DNA of 34,812 bases, taken from positions 1 to 34,812 of the IMG/VR virus record IMGVR_UViG_3300028654_000043. One strand, given 5' to 3'. The stretch comes from a virus. A program made the position numbers and the translations under genes. The stretch's first letter is position 1. Every line of letters starts with the position of its first letter. The notes below the pieces were generated by a model that was not told the DNA's origin, made no database searches, and saw only the letters and a list, made by a program, of their open reading frames with translations. Below, piece by piece: positions 1 to 7,947 of this stretch.

Positions 1-2487
1 TCTAATACAGAAACCATCATAAATGCTCCTCGTGCCGAAATTTTGACCTATACTATCAACATCTCTACGGCTACACCAACCCCAAATCTATTACCAATAG
101 CAGCGGTATTGACAGATTCTGGTAATAATGTTCTAAGTGTTGAAGATATCAGATGGATGCTTTGTGGATTGGGAACTGGCGGATTAACCCCTGATCCCAC
201 CTATACCTATCCGTGGACACAAGGTAGAACCCCAGGACCGACTACAGCTTCGGCGCTTGGCGTAGACCCCTTTAGTGGTGGCGACAAAAGTATTGGCTCT
301 TTAAAAGAACTTCTCAATGCTATCATGAGTGAAATTAAACTCATGAAGGGCACGCCATACTGGAGTTCCTATGTCAGTGGCTCTGGTTCATTAATTCATT
401 TGAGAGAAGATCTTGGTAATACTGTTATCACCGGCAGTGGAAATATTTCTCATGGTATCTTGCCAAATGCCATTCCGCTTCTAACTACGACTGGCAATAC
501 GATTTACGCCAATAATCAACTCACTAATGTTCCCTCTGTAGTGGGACTATCAAACGGCGATTATATAATCGGATTTGGTATAGCACCCCTGTCAACGATT
601 GCTAGCATCGCAGGTTCTGGTCCGTACACTATAACGATGTCGGAAAACGCTACCGCTACCGCTACCGGCTCTACGGTTTCTTTTTATTCACCAAGCGTAG
701 TCACTTCTCCTGGACAGATCAACTGGAGCGAACCGATCAACTTACGTGTTATAGGTTCCTCGCTCGATTATGTAATTGCCGCCAATCCCACTTCAGCTGA
801 TGTTATTTTGGCCAATGATCAAGTGGCTTATATAACTTTAACAAGAGATGTTCCGGTAACGCCTAATTTGGTGTTTACCAATGCTTCGATGACAGTCACG
901 TCAGTTGGCTCTGTTCCTTGGACCACATCTTTGCTGGCAGGCGACTTTATCAGACTTGCCTCTGATACTGATGCTCATTATTATGAAATTGGAACTATCA
1001 ATAATTCTTACACCATTACGCTGACTGGTAATTTCACAGAAGCTTCTACCGGCCCCTCCGGTGTTCAAGCAGTGTATGCTTTTGGAAACTATTATGCTGC
1101 CGCACTGCCGTCCGTAGACCCGCGTGTGGTTCAGGTTTCTTCTAGAGAATCCGTCCCTTCTAGCGGAGACGTTTTTTGGTTATTCATTAGAGAGGACGAC
1201 GGTCTTCCGCAGGCAAAAGTTTATATACGAGTGCTGGGATCGGAATTAGCGTATGGAGAAAATGTTGATGTTGGTGATGGAATCTCCAATGAGTTACTCC
1301 AATATATCGGATCTCCATCTTTAAGCGCAGCATATCCGCAGTATGTCAATGCTTTAAATCCTGGTTCTGTTTCACAAATCACCCAAATCACAACTGGTCC
1401 TGGCTCTGGAATGACAGCTAGTCAGTATTTCCTTATTGATTCTTCTGCAGATGCCAGAACATACGAAATATATTGTGTGGTAAATGGCGTTGGAGTTCAA
1501 ACTACTTTAGGAAATGTAAACGAATATATTGCGTGGTCAGTACTTTCCACAGATACTGCGGCTCAAACTGCAACAAAACTTGCACTTGCCTTGGAAACTA
1601 CTGGAAATAGAGATTTTACAGCTACAGCTGCTAGCAATATAACTACTGTTACCAACAATTCTGCTGGTGCAACTACTGCACCAAACAACAGTACGATGTC
1701 TCCTGCGTTAACATTCAATATAACGCAAACTGGTACTGGATTGGGAAACTTCAATATTCAAGACGGCGACAGTCTTACGCTAGCTATCAAAGAATTGGAC
1801 AAGGCTATTGGCAATATTAACTTTTTTGTCAACTACAACTATGAAGAGCAAGTTACCGTTGTGTCTTCTGGAGCAACTCCACCTACTTCCATTACGGGAC
1901 CGATATCTCCTGGTACCGATATTACTTTGCCAAACAATACCAGAAATGGCGATGTAGCCCAGTATTATACGGTTAATTCAGCCAAATTAGAAGTATTCCT
2001 TAATGGTCAACTATTATTTATAAACGATGATTACGTGGAAGTTGGCGTAGCATATTCTACTAGTAATCAGATACAAACCCTGATTCCGTTAGTAGTCGGC
2101 GATGTTTTAGAATTTTGCATAGGCGCCACTGACGCTTCGGGTTCTCCCGGCCCCGTTGGCCCTCCGGGACCTGCCGGTCCTGCTGGTCCTCCAGGTCCAG
2201 GAAGTCCAGTAAATATCTCTACTAAAACTGCCAATTATACAGTTTTAACAACCGACAATGCTTTGTTGGCAAATTGTGCTAGCAATCCTATTACTTTCAC
2301 GTTGCCACCGGCAGCATCTGCTGTAGGGTATGTATTTTATTTCAAAAAGATAGATTCTACGGCCAATGCAATGATCATTCAAGCCTTTGGTGCAGAATTG
2401 ATTGATGGGTTGGGTTCTCAGACGAGAAATATTCAATGGGAATCGATTACTTTGTTAACAGACGGAACATCATGGTACATATTTTAA
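1..2487 (+). CDS. Tail fibre protein with collagen-like stretch, 5'-truncated by window edge
   Basis: Likely a structural tail-fibre or receptor-binding protein. The reading frame is open from base 1, so the gene begins outside the window; the in-frame TTG at 43 is probably not the true start. The visible part is Ser/Thr/Gly/Asn-rich, has no Walker or nuclease motif and looks beta-rich. Near the C-terminus (nt 2140-2208) lie about seven Gly-X-Y triplets (GSP GPV GPP GPA GPA GPP GPG), as in collagen-like phage fibres that trimerise. The last ~90 residues (NISTKTANYTVLTTDN start, SWYIF end) match the small C-terminal fold common in phage fibres, with its TFTLPPA and TLLTDGTSWY blocks. The next fibre gene starts 9 nt downstream after AGGTTAATT, a weak SD. 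The fibre role is well supported; the receptor is unknown. Confidence 0.8.
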   Translation, partial: SNTETIINAPRAEILTYTINISTATPTPNLLPIAAVLTDSGNNVLSVEDIRWMLCGLGTGGLTPDPTYTYPWTQGRTPGPTTASALGVDPFSGGDKSIGSLKELLNAIMSEIKLMKGTPYWSSYVSGSGSLIHLREDLGNTVITGSGNISHGILPNAIPLLTTTGNTIYANNQLTNVPSVVGLSNGDYIIGFGIAPLSTIASIAGSGPYTITMSENATATATGSTVSFYSPSVVTSPGQINWSEPINLRVIGSSLDYVIAANPTSADVILANDQVAYITLTRDVPVTPNLVFTNASMTVTSVGSVPWTTSLLAGDFIRLASDTDAHYYEIGTINNSYTITLTGNFTEASTGPSGVQAVYAFGNYYAAALPSVDPRVVQVSSRESVPSSGDVFWLFIREDDGLPQAKVYIRVLGSELAYGENVDVGDGISNELLQYIGSPSLSAAYPQYVNALNPGSVSQITQITTGPGSGMTASQYFLIDSSADARTYEIYCVVNGVGVQTTLGNVNEYIAWSVLSTDTAAQTATKLALALETTGNRDFTATAASNITTVTNNSAGATTAPNNSTMSPALTFNITQTGTGLGNFNIQDGDSLTLAIKELDKAIGNINFFVNYNYEEQVTVVSSGATPPTSITGPISPGTDITLPNNTRNGDVAQYYTVNSAKLEVFLNGQLLFINDDYVEVGVAYSTSNQIQTLIPLVVGDVLEFCIGATDASGSPGPVGPPGPAGPAGPPGPGSPVNISTKTANYTVLTTDNALLANCASNPITFTLPPAASAVGYVFYFKKIDSTANAMIIQAFGAELIDGLGSQTRNIQWESITLLTDGTSWYIF
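2140..2208 (+). repeat. Collagen-like Gly-X-Y coding repeat
   Basis: Seven consecutive Gly-X-Y triplets, rich in Pro and Ala, sit between the long beta-rich shaft and the ~90-residue C-terminal domain of the first fibre. The codons vary (ggt, ggc, gga; cct, ccc, cca, ccg), so this is a protein-level repeat, not a simple DNA slippage tract. Such stretches form triple helices in phage fibres and would hold three chains together next to the tip domain. Confidence 0.8.
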
Positions 2488-2496
2488 AGGTTAATT

Positions 2497-4983
2497 ATGT
2501 CGTATAATCCAAATTCAGCCATATTTGTAAATGATGTTTTGTCAGTTGTCGCCGCTACGGGCAATCAAAATACCTCATTGGCAATTTCTTCAGATTTTGA
2601 ACGAATACTGTTGAACGGAGCTACGGATGATGGTGTTTCTGCACTGCAAGTAAACGGCAACTTAGCATTCCAAGGCACCGGGCTGATTGGCACCGCTCCT
2701 TCTACGGATAATACGTCAATATCTCAAGCTAATTTAGTTTTCTACGATACTTATGGTGTTGGGGGCATTGTTGATGGCACCTACTTTGCTATAACCTTTC
2801 ATTCTGGTGTTCAGGGTGGAGCTAATGCTGGATTAACCTATACTGCAATTTATTATTTAGCAGATCAAGTATTGCATCTAACGACGCCCACAACCTATCC
2901 GGTTGCTGCTGGCGATCAATATTCTGTGACGGGAACCGGGTATTCCGGAAGCAACGGAAAGGTTGGAAGAGATGAAACTAATCATTACTATAACTTCTTC
3001 TATGTTGCAAGCATTCCTGCGGGATTGGTAAATGGTGAGAGTGTTTCATACACTATCACTAGTGGTCCCAATACTGGAGATAGTGCTATTGGCACTTTCT
3101 ACATTTTACCCGGCCCTGTTTATGAAATAGGTGGCCCAGTAACTACTGGGCAGTTTTCCACTCTAATGAGTAATGGGGACACCTTCACTATTACTGGTGG
3201 AGTTTCCGCCACTAGCATGGATATTGTTAACCGATTGCTTTATGCAAGTGATGGTATTACGACAGCGCTTAATTGGAGTACTCCAGGAACTATTTTAATA
3301 AACAACTTACAGGTCACTGGGAACGCATCCCTTCTTGGTCGAACCCTCTTAGGAGGAGCAACAGACGATGGATCAAGCGTCTTACAGTTAAATGGAAATT
3401 TAGTATTTCAATCGGGTCTTATCGTTACAGGTGGAGGCGTAGCAAACACTTCAATTAACTATACGGGCCAGATTGTAATGTGTCAATCTCTAACAGGTTT
3501 GGGATCTAGAACTATCACATTTACAAGCGGCGCCAATAATGGATTTTCTAGTACAGCAACTGGCTATAGTTGTTCTTTGCCAACATGTATTGTGTATTAT
3601 TTAGATAATCAACCTCCTTTTGTACCTGCAATTAACGATACATATACTAGAAGTGGCGACTTAACGACTTACATTGTTGGTCAAGATACGGGTGGAAATT
3701 GGTATTACCCATATATTTTAGGCGCGCAGCCACCTGGATGGACTGACGGCACTTCGGAAAATGCTACATTTACCAACGGCAGTGAAGTTGGAATTTCCTT
3801 TAATATAAATTTTGATGTTTTAACTTCAGGAATCTATGCCGGTATGATTCAGGTGCCACACGGTACTTCACCTAATCCCGCCGGAACATCTACAGAATTT
3901 AATGGCGGCGGCGGAACAGAGTCTATAGATACGATAAATCGTTTATTAATAGCTAATAATGGTGCCACAACCAATTTAGATTGGTCAAATCCAGGAAGAG
4001 TTCTAATCGCCGGTGCCACAGATGATGGTAGTTCCGCTTTGCAGGTTAACGGAAACTTATCACTGCAGGGATCTGGTTTTGTTATAGACAATACTAATGA
4101 TTTTAATAGTATAGATCCCACAAATCGCTTACTAATTGCCAATGACGGCTCTACAACCAACTTAGATTGGGCAAATCCCGGAAGAGTCTTGATTAATGGC
4201 GCCACAGATGATAGCGTTTCTGCACTGCAGGTAAACGGTGCAATTAACGTTGGAAATGGAAATCAATTTATCAATGCTGACGGTAGCATTGGTATAGGAG
4301 CGGTAAATTCTAATCCCGCCTCTTCAAACAATTTGGTTATCGGAAACGGTAGTACTTTAGGTTCTACTTCCTCAAATACAGTAATTGTTGGTCCCAATAT
4401 AATCCTATCGCCGGGCAATAATAATATGACGGTCATCGGATCGAATATTACGACGAACGATGATAATTCAGTTCTCATCGGCCATGCACTTACTGGAGGT
4501 TATGAAGCTGTCAACATAGGAGTCTTTAACAATGCTAATTCAGATAGCGTTGCTGTTGGTTCTGGATTAAATGTTGGATATTTAGGTATCGGAATCGGAA
4601 CTGCAAACATTGTTTCTCAGCAAAGTATCGGAATTGGTAACGAAATTACGATTGGTAATCAGTATTCTTGCGTAATGGGAATAGGTATTTATCCGACCAT
4701 TCTCACCGATGTTAATGCGCCAGGAGGTTGGACGTTTGGTGGAGTAAATTCTACCCTGTTGACTGGTGAAAACTGGCTAATGATAAATCCAGGAACTGCC
4801 GCAAATACGCCTAGGGTTATAATCGGAAGTACCGTAACTGATGATAACTCTTCAGCATTACAAGTTTATGGCGGCATTCGCCTTGCAGACTATACTACAA
4901 TTTCTACGCCTGTTGAGGGACAGTTGGCGTATAATTATACTACCCATGTAACCACTTACTACAACGGAACGGCGTGGGTATAA
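2497..4983 (+). CDS. Modular tail fibre with repeated GATDDxxSALQVNG units and YadA-like repeats
   Basis: A predicted 828-residue tail fibre. A motif GATDDGxSALQVNGNL recurs at about residues 41, 287, 506 and 568, with a diverged copy (STVTDDNSSALQVYG) at 777. Several copies are preceded by an NRLLxAxDGxTTxLxW block, giving a 62-residue unit in the third and fourth copies. Residues ~600-740 contain many short repeats (VIGNGST, VLIGHAL, SVAVGSG, GIGIGTAN, SIGIGNEI), which resemble the left-handed beta-roll of YadA-type adhesin heads. The C-terminus (EGQLAYNYTTHVTTYYNGTAWV) is a typical phage fibre end, often before a chaperone or tip domain. The start ATG is 9 nt after the previous fibre stop; the next gene follows after an AAGGAG site. 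It probably forms part of a host-range appendage. Repeat recombination could vary its length. Confidence 0.8.
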   Translation: MSYNPNSAIFVNDVLSVVAATGNQNTSLAISSDFERILLNGATDDGVSALQVNGNLAFQGTGLIGTAPSTDNTSISQANLVFYDTYGVGGIVDGTYFAITFHSGVQGGANAGLTYTAIYYLADQVLHLTTPTTYPVAAGDQYSVTGTGYSGSNGKVGRDETNHYYNFFYVASIPAGLVNGESVSYTITSGPNTGDSAIGTFYILPGPVYEIGGPVTTGQFSTLMSNGDTFTITGGVSATSMDIVNRLLYASDGITTALNWSTPGTILINNLQVTGNASLLGRTLLGGATDDGSSVLQLNGNLVFQSGLIVTGGGVANTSINYTGQIVMCQSLTGLGSRTITFTSGANNGFSSTATGYSCSLPTCIVYYLDNQPPFVPAINDTYTRSGDLTTYIVGQDTGGNWYYPYILGAQPPGWTDGTSENATFTNGSEVGISFNINFDVLTSGIYAGMIQVPHGTSPNPAGTSTEFNGGGGTESIDTINRLLIANNGATTNLDWSNPGRVLIAGATDDGSSALQVNGNLSLQGSGFVIDNTNDFNSIDPTNRLLIANDGSTTNLDWANPGRVLINGATDDSVSALQVNGAINVGNGNQFINADGSIGIGAVNSNPASSNNLVIGNGSTLGSTSSNTVIVGPNIILSPGNNNMTVIGSNITTNDDNSVLIGHALTGGYEAVNIGVFNNANSDSVAVGSGLNVGYLGIGIGTANIVSQQSIGIGNEITIGNQYSCVMGIGIYPTILTDVNAPGGWTFGGVNSTLLTGENWLMINPGTAANTPRVIIGSTVTDDNSSALQVYGGIRLADYTTISTPVEGQLAYNYTTHVTTYYNGTAWV
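3937..4257 (+). repeat. Tandem 186-nt fibre module (two copies)
   Basis: Two direct copies lie 186 nt apart: NRLL at 3937 and 4123, GATDD at 4012 and 4198. The DNA is similar between copies, including the shared run TTAGATTGG and near-identical GCCACAGATGATxG stretches. A more diverged related block starts at 3229. The spacing is an exact multiple of three, so unequal crossover would add or remove 62 residues without breaking the frame. Confidence 0.75.
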
Positions 4984-4992
4984 GGAGAAACA

Positions 4993-5259
4993 ATGACGAC
5001 AAGGACAATGAAACTAGCAGTAGGTACAACAACCCAATGCCGTCCTACTTTTTTGGACCAAAACAGTAGGCCGATGTATCCAGTTCCTACGGGCACTACA
5101 TATACTTCTAGTACTCCTACTATAGCAACGATAGATACTAATGGTAGGCTGACAGCGGTTGCTGCGGGGACAACTGTTATCACGGCAACTAATGGTAGTC
5201 TAACCGCTACATTGAATGTAACGGTATATACTCCGGCGCTCACAGCAATGACTATGTAA
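4993..5259 (+). CDS. Small Ig-like (BIG2) domain protein
   Basis: An 88-residue protein that is almost entirely one bacterial Ig-like group 2 (BIG2) domain. It shows the pattern TTYTSSTPTIATIDTNGRLTA followed by AAGTTVITATNGSLTATLNVTV, where the S-x-P-x-I-A-x-I-D-x-x-G-x-L-T-A and G-x-x-x-I-T-A blocks are typical. There is no signal peptide or membrane segment. Ig-like domains on phage particles usually decorate capsids, tails or fibres and bind carbohydrate weakly; here the position between fibre genes suggests an accessory of the adhesion apparatus. The start ATG follows AAGGAGAAACA, a strong SD. The fold call is secure; the virion location is inferred. Confidence 0.8.
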   Translation: MTTRTMKLAVGTTTQCRPTFLDQNSRPMYPVPTGTTYTSSTPTIATIDTNGRLTAVAAGTTVITATNGSLTATLNVTVYTPALTAMTM

Positions 5260-5263
5260 CTAA

Positions 5264-5282
5264 TATGATATAATACATCATA
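5264..5282 (+). promoter_or_regulatory. Candidate extended -10 promoter within a dyad
   Basis: The gap between the Ig-like gene and the 56-residue gene holds TGATATAAT (5266-5274), a perfect extended -10 (TGnTATAAT). No convincing -35 lies 16-18 nt upstream. The site sits inside an inverted repeat, TATGAT (5264-5269) and ATCATA (5277-5282), which could be an operator or simply a coincidence of AT-rich DNA. Initiation about 7 nt past the -10 would leave a very short leader containing the AGGAG of the next gene. The same nonamer occurs in front of a minus-strand gene at 29575-29583. Confidence 0.4.
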
Positions 5283-5292
5283 GGAGAAACAT

Positions 5293-5463
5293 ATGAAATA
5301 CACTATTACAAAAGATCAATTAGTTAAAGTTTTACAATTTCTTTCGGGAAAGCCATGGCAGGAAGTTCATCCTCTAATACAGGAATTGTCTAACTTGCCA
5401 CTGTATAAAGAAGCTAAACCTACAGAGGCTCCATCGGAAGAAACTAAGCCTACGGAAAAATAA
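5293..5463 (+). CDS. Small 56-residue hypothetical protein between fibre genes
   Basis: A short reading frame from ATG at 5293 to TAA at 5461-5463, preceded by AGGAGAAACAT. The product (MKYTITKDQLVKV at the start, TKPTEK at the end) has a helical N-terminal half (KDQLVKVLQFL) and a Lys/Glu/Pro/Thr-rich tail with the repeated motif KPTE(A/K). The next fibre gene starts 1 nt after the stop (TAATATG), which implies translational coupling. No family is recognised. Strong SD, tight packing and the candidate promoter just upstream support it as a real gene. It might be a fibre chaperone or minor structural protein, but nothing in the sequence shows this. Confidence 0.65.
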   Translation: MKYTITKDQLVKVLQFLSGKPWQEVHPLIQELSNLPLYKEAKPTEAPSEETKPTEK

Positions 5464-5464
5464 T

Positions 5465-7243
5465 ATGGCCAATTTCTTGGATATCAGACAGTCAATATAC
5501 AGACCAACGCCTGCAATGATAGGTACTGGTGTGGGCGGCGCAGCCGTTGACACCTTATTGGGTAGTATTGACTCTGAAATCCAAAAACTTTTCGAGGATC
5601 GCAACGCTATCATGACAGATGGCGGTGTCATTAGTTTAAGCACCAATGGACAAACACTGAGTTTTACCGAAGATGTTAATTTGGTATTAAATTCAACGGC
5701 TGCTGGCGGCAATGCTATATCTCTTAATCTGGGATCTGGAAACGTAGCTTCATTGCTCACCGGATATCTATGGTATGCTGTAGTTAATAGAACTGCACCC
5801 TCGGTAACAACCAATATCGCTTCTGGTACTATTGGGTTGCCAGCCACTACTTATGCCAATCAAGAAGTGTTCCTTTTGGCTGTTAGATTGGATTCTGCAG
5901 ATGGTACTAAAACCGTATATTTGCGTGGCGGAACTACTATCGTTGCAGGCCAATCAGTTAGACTCGGCAGTTCTTCTGGACTTGACAATTTCTTTTCTAT
6001 TGGTAATGCTTCCGATCCCACTAAACAGATTAAGTTTAGTACTGGAAGTGCTGTAACTGGTACCACCTTAACATTAGCTTCTCAGGCCCTTGTTAATCAA
6101 ACATTTTTCTTTCCTCAAACCAGTGGCACGGATTATTTAGTATCAAATACATCTACTTCCCTATTAACCAATAAAACGTTAGGATTTTTGCAAACTAGTA
6201 GCTTGACAGACCCCACTGTTTATGGTGCTGATGCTACATTACAGGCTGCCGATATAACTGTTGGGTTTGTTTCTCTCACTGGGGTTACTGGAACTACCAG
6301 CATAGCAGCTATTCCGGCTGGGGCTGCTGGCCAAGTTCTTACGGTTGAAAACCAAACCGCCAACACCATAACTGTTATAAACAATTACGGTGGTGCAAAT
6401 AAGCCTATTTATACTGGTACCGGCGGTACCGTAACGATGACCCCTTATTCTTCCCTCACATTTATCTATAATACCGCGCTTTCTGCGTGGTCAATAACTG
6501 GAGGAATCACCGGTTCGGTTTATGCCGTAGGCGCATTTGGCAGTACACCAAATGCTAATGGTGCGAGCATTTTAAATGGTGTCTTGACCCTACAGCCAGC
6601 TTCGAATACGCAACCCGGCGGTATTTCTACTACTACTCAATCATTTCTTGGAGATAAAACTTTTTTTGGTACAGTAGAAATAGTGGTAGGTGGCAATGCT
6701 AGCATATTTACTGTAAATTCTGTAAATGTAACAGGAATTTCTACTAATGCATTACAATTGGGCGGTACCGGCGAAGCAAAAATAGCCACATTGGGTCCCA
6801 CCACTATGGCTATTCAGAATCCTGGTAGCGGAAGTTATACCACTATTGTGGGAGGACCCGTAAACCAGACTCAGCCGCTCGTTACGATTAGGGGTACGAT
6901 TAATCTTGTTTATACCAATACCGGTGCTACCGATGCGGGAGCAAGCACCGTACACGGAACTGGCTTTACTATCCATAGTGGTCTTTTTAATTATACTGCT
7001 TTAGGTATAGCTTTCGATGTGCCATTTGCAAGTCAACCTACTATTGTTTGTACTATACAAGTACTAAGCCCCTCAACGCCTGCATCGCAAAATAACGACC
7101 TTTACTATACTAGCAGTGGCACTCTTGGTGGAACAACCGATGCGGCTTATGGCGGCGTCAATGGTTTTCTCACGGCGGTATTCGGTGCTGGTTCTAATGT
7201 GTATGTAATTGACTTTATAGCGATTGGACCAGCTGCATATTAA
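5465..7243 (+). CDS. Third tail fibre / appendage protein
   Basis: A 592-residue predicted fibre protein, Gly/Thr/Ser/Ala-rich with long beta-prone stretches. The N-terminus (MANFLDIRQSIYRPTPAMIG, then a short helix around SIDSEIQKLFEDRNAI) could be the attachment or trimerisation part. The middle has a TNKTLGFLQ block that recurs in many phage fibres. The last ~100 residues form a separate beta-rich domain ending IDFIAIGPAAY. There is no catalytic motif. It starts 1 nt after the upstream small gene. Its stop TAA (7241-7243) is part of a TTAA whose other strand is the stop of the convergent minus-strand gene, so the fibre transcription unit ends here. Role by composition and position; host receptor unknown. 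Confidence 0.75.
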   Translation: MANFLDIRQSIYRPTPAMIGTGVGGAAVDTLLGSIDSEIQKLFEDRNAIMTDGGVISLSTNGQTLSFTEDVNLVLNSTAAGGNAISLNLGSGNVASLLTGYLWYAVVNRTAPSVTTNIASGTIGLPATTYANQEVFLLAVRLDSADGTKTVYLRGGTTIVAGQSVRLGSSSGLDNFFSIGNASDPTKQIKFSTGSAVTGTTLTLASQALVNQTFFFPQTSGTDYLVSNTSTSLLTNKTLGFLQTSSLTDPTVYGADATLQAADITVGFVSLTGVTGTTSIAAIPAGAAGQVLTVENQTANTITVINNYGGANKPIYTGTGGTVTMTPYSSLTFIYNTALSAWSITGGITGSVYAVGAFGSTPNANGASILNGVLTLQPASNTQPGGISTTTQSFLGDKTFFGTVEIVVGGNASIFTVNSVNVTGISTNALQLGGTGEAKIATLGPTTMAIQNPGSGSYTTIVGGPVNQTQPLVTIRGTINLVYTNTGATDAGASTVHGTGFTIHSGLFNYTALGIAFDVPFASQPTIVCTIQVLSPSTPASQNNDLYYTSSGTLGGTTDAAYGGVNGFLTAVFGAGSNVYVIDFIAIGPAAY

Positions 7244-7947
7244 CCTTTAACCCCAGCATGGGTAGCTTCAATGAAGTTACCCGGCATAGCTTCTTGGGTT
7301 CTAACCAACTCTATAAGTTTTGCCCTCACATCTTTATCCTGAATAGTCTCTGCAAAATCATAAAAAGTCTTTAAAACATGAACAAAGACATTGCACAGAG
7401 ATTCGCCTACCGGCGTTAGTGTTGCCTTACTACCTCTGGCTAGATTTTTAACTCTAGCTGCTACCTTATAGATATCGTTATTGTTGTTTTGCTTAGCTTC
7501 CCATTCATTGATTTCTTCTAAAGTCATATCAGAAACCGACACTTCTACTTTTTTAGCGGGAAGTTTTTCCCCAAAATGTCTAGCCAATTCTTCTTCTGTC
7601 ATAGGAGTTTCCGGACCCATTGATGTATTTAGGGAGTCGAGCATATCTATAGGGGTAGATGCATCATTCACAACTTCATATGGGGAAATCACACCATCTT
7701 TATGGCCATTTTGTTGATCAAATCGCAAGTTGTCAAAGTCTTTAGCTCTGATATCCATTTCTTTTAACAACTTATCTGCTTCTTGAACCCATTCTTCGCC
7801 ATTTCTTCCATCTCGTTGTATGTAGGCTACGGCAATTTTCAGATGCTCAGATAGAAGCGAAATGAGTTTATCTTGAGCTTGATGATTGCGGACTAAATCG
7901 CTAGCCATATTTTCTATGGCTTTACCGTCCAGGGGATATTTGTTCAT
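7240..7947 (-). CDS. Hypothetical protein, downstream end of the early operon
   Basis: A 235-residue protein of no recognised family. It is mostly helical by composition and charged, with an N-terminal part (KAIENMASDLVRNHQAQDKLISLL), a loop-rich middle (STPIDMLDSLNTSMGPETPMTEEELARHFGEK) and a C-terminal part (VHVLKTFYDFAETIQDKDVRAKLIELV). There are no Cys clusters, P-loop or membrane segments. The start ATG overlaps the stop of the upstream AAA+ gene by 1 nt (TAATG), so translation is probably coupled and the protein could be a partner or substrate adaptor of that ATPase; this is inference. Its stop is shared with the convergent fibre gene in a TTAA. Confidence 0.6.
   Translation of the reverse strand: MNKYPLDGKAIENMASDLVRNHQAQDKLISLLSEHLKIAVAYIQRDGRNGEEWVQEADKLLKEMDIRAKDFDNLRFDQQNGHKDGVISPYEVVNDASTPIDMLDSLNTSMGPETPMTEEELARHFGEKLPAKKVEVSVSDMTLEEINEWEAKQNNNNDIYKVAARVKNLARGSKATLTPVGESLCNVFVHVLKTFYDFAETIQDKDVRAKLIELVRTQEAMPGNFIEATHAGVKG
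7260..7282 (+). terminator. Candidate hairpin terminator for the fibre operon
   Basis: GGGTAGCTTC, loop AAT, GAAGTTACCC forms a 10-bp stem with one G-U wobble when read on the + strand. On the - strand the same pair would be an A-C mismatch, so the hairpin favours the fibre transcript. It begins 17 nt after the fibre stop and lies inside the 3' end of the convergent gene. No U-tract follows, so it may act as a transcript end-protecting structure or a weak terminator. Confidence 0.35.

Noticed and set aside
5374-5847. 157-codon minus-strand frame opposite the third fibre
   Set aside because: Shadow of the Thr/Gly-rich fibre frame; overlaps the small gene and the fibre start, with no operon context.
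1-7243. Diversity-generating retroelement in the fibre block
   Set aside because: No reverse transcriptase in the window, and I saw no template/variable repeat pair with adenine-specific differences.
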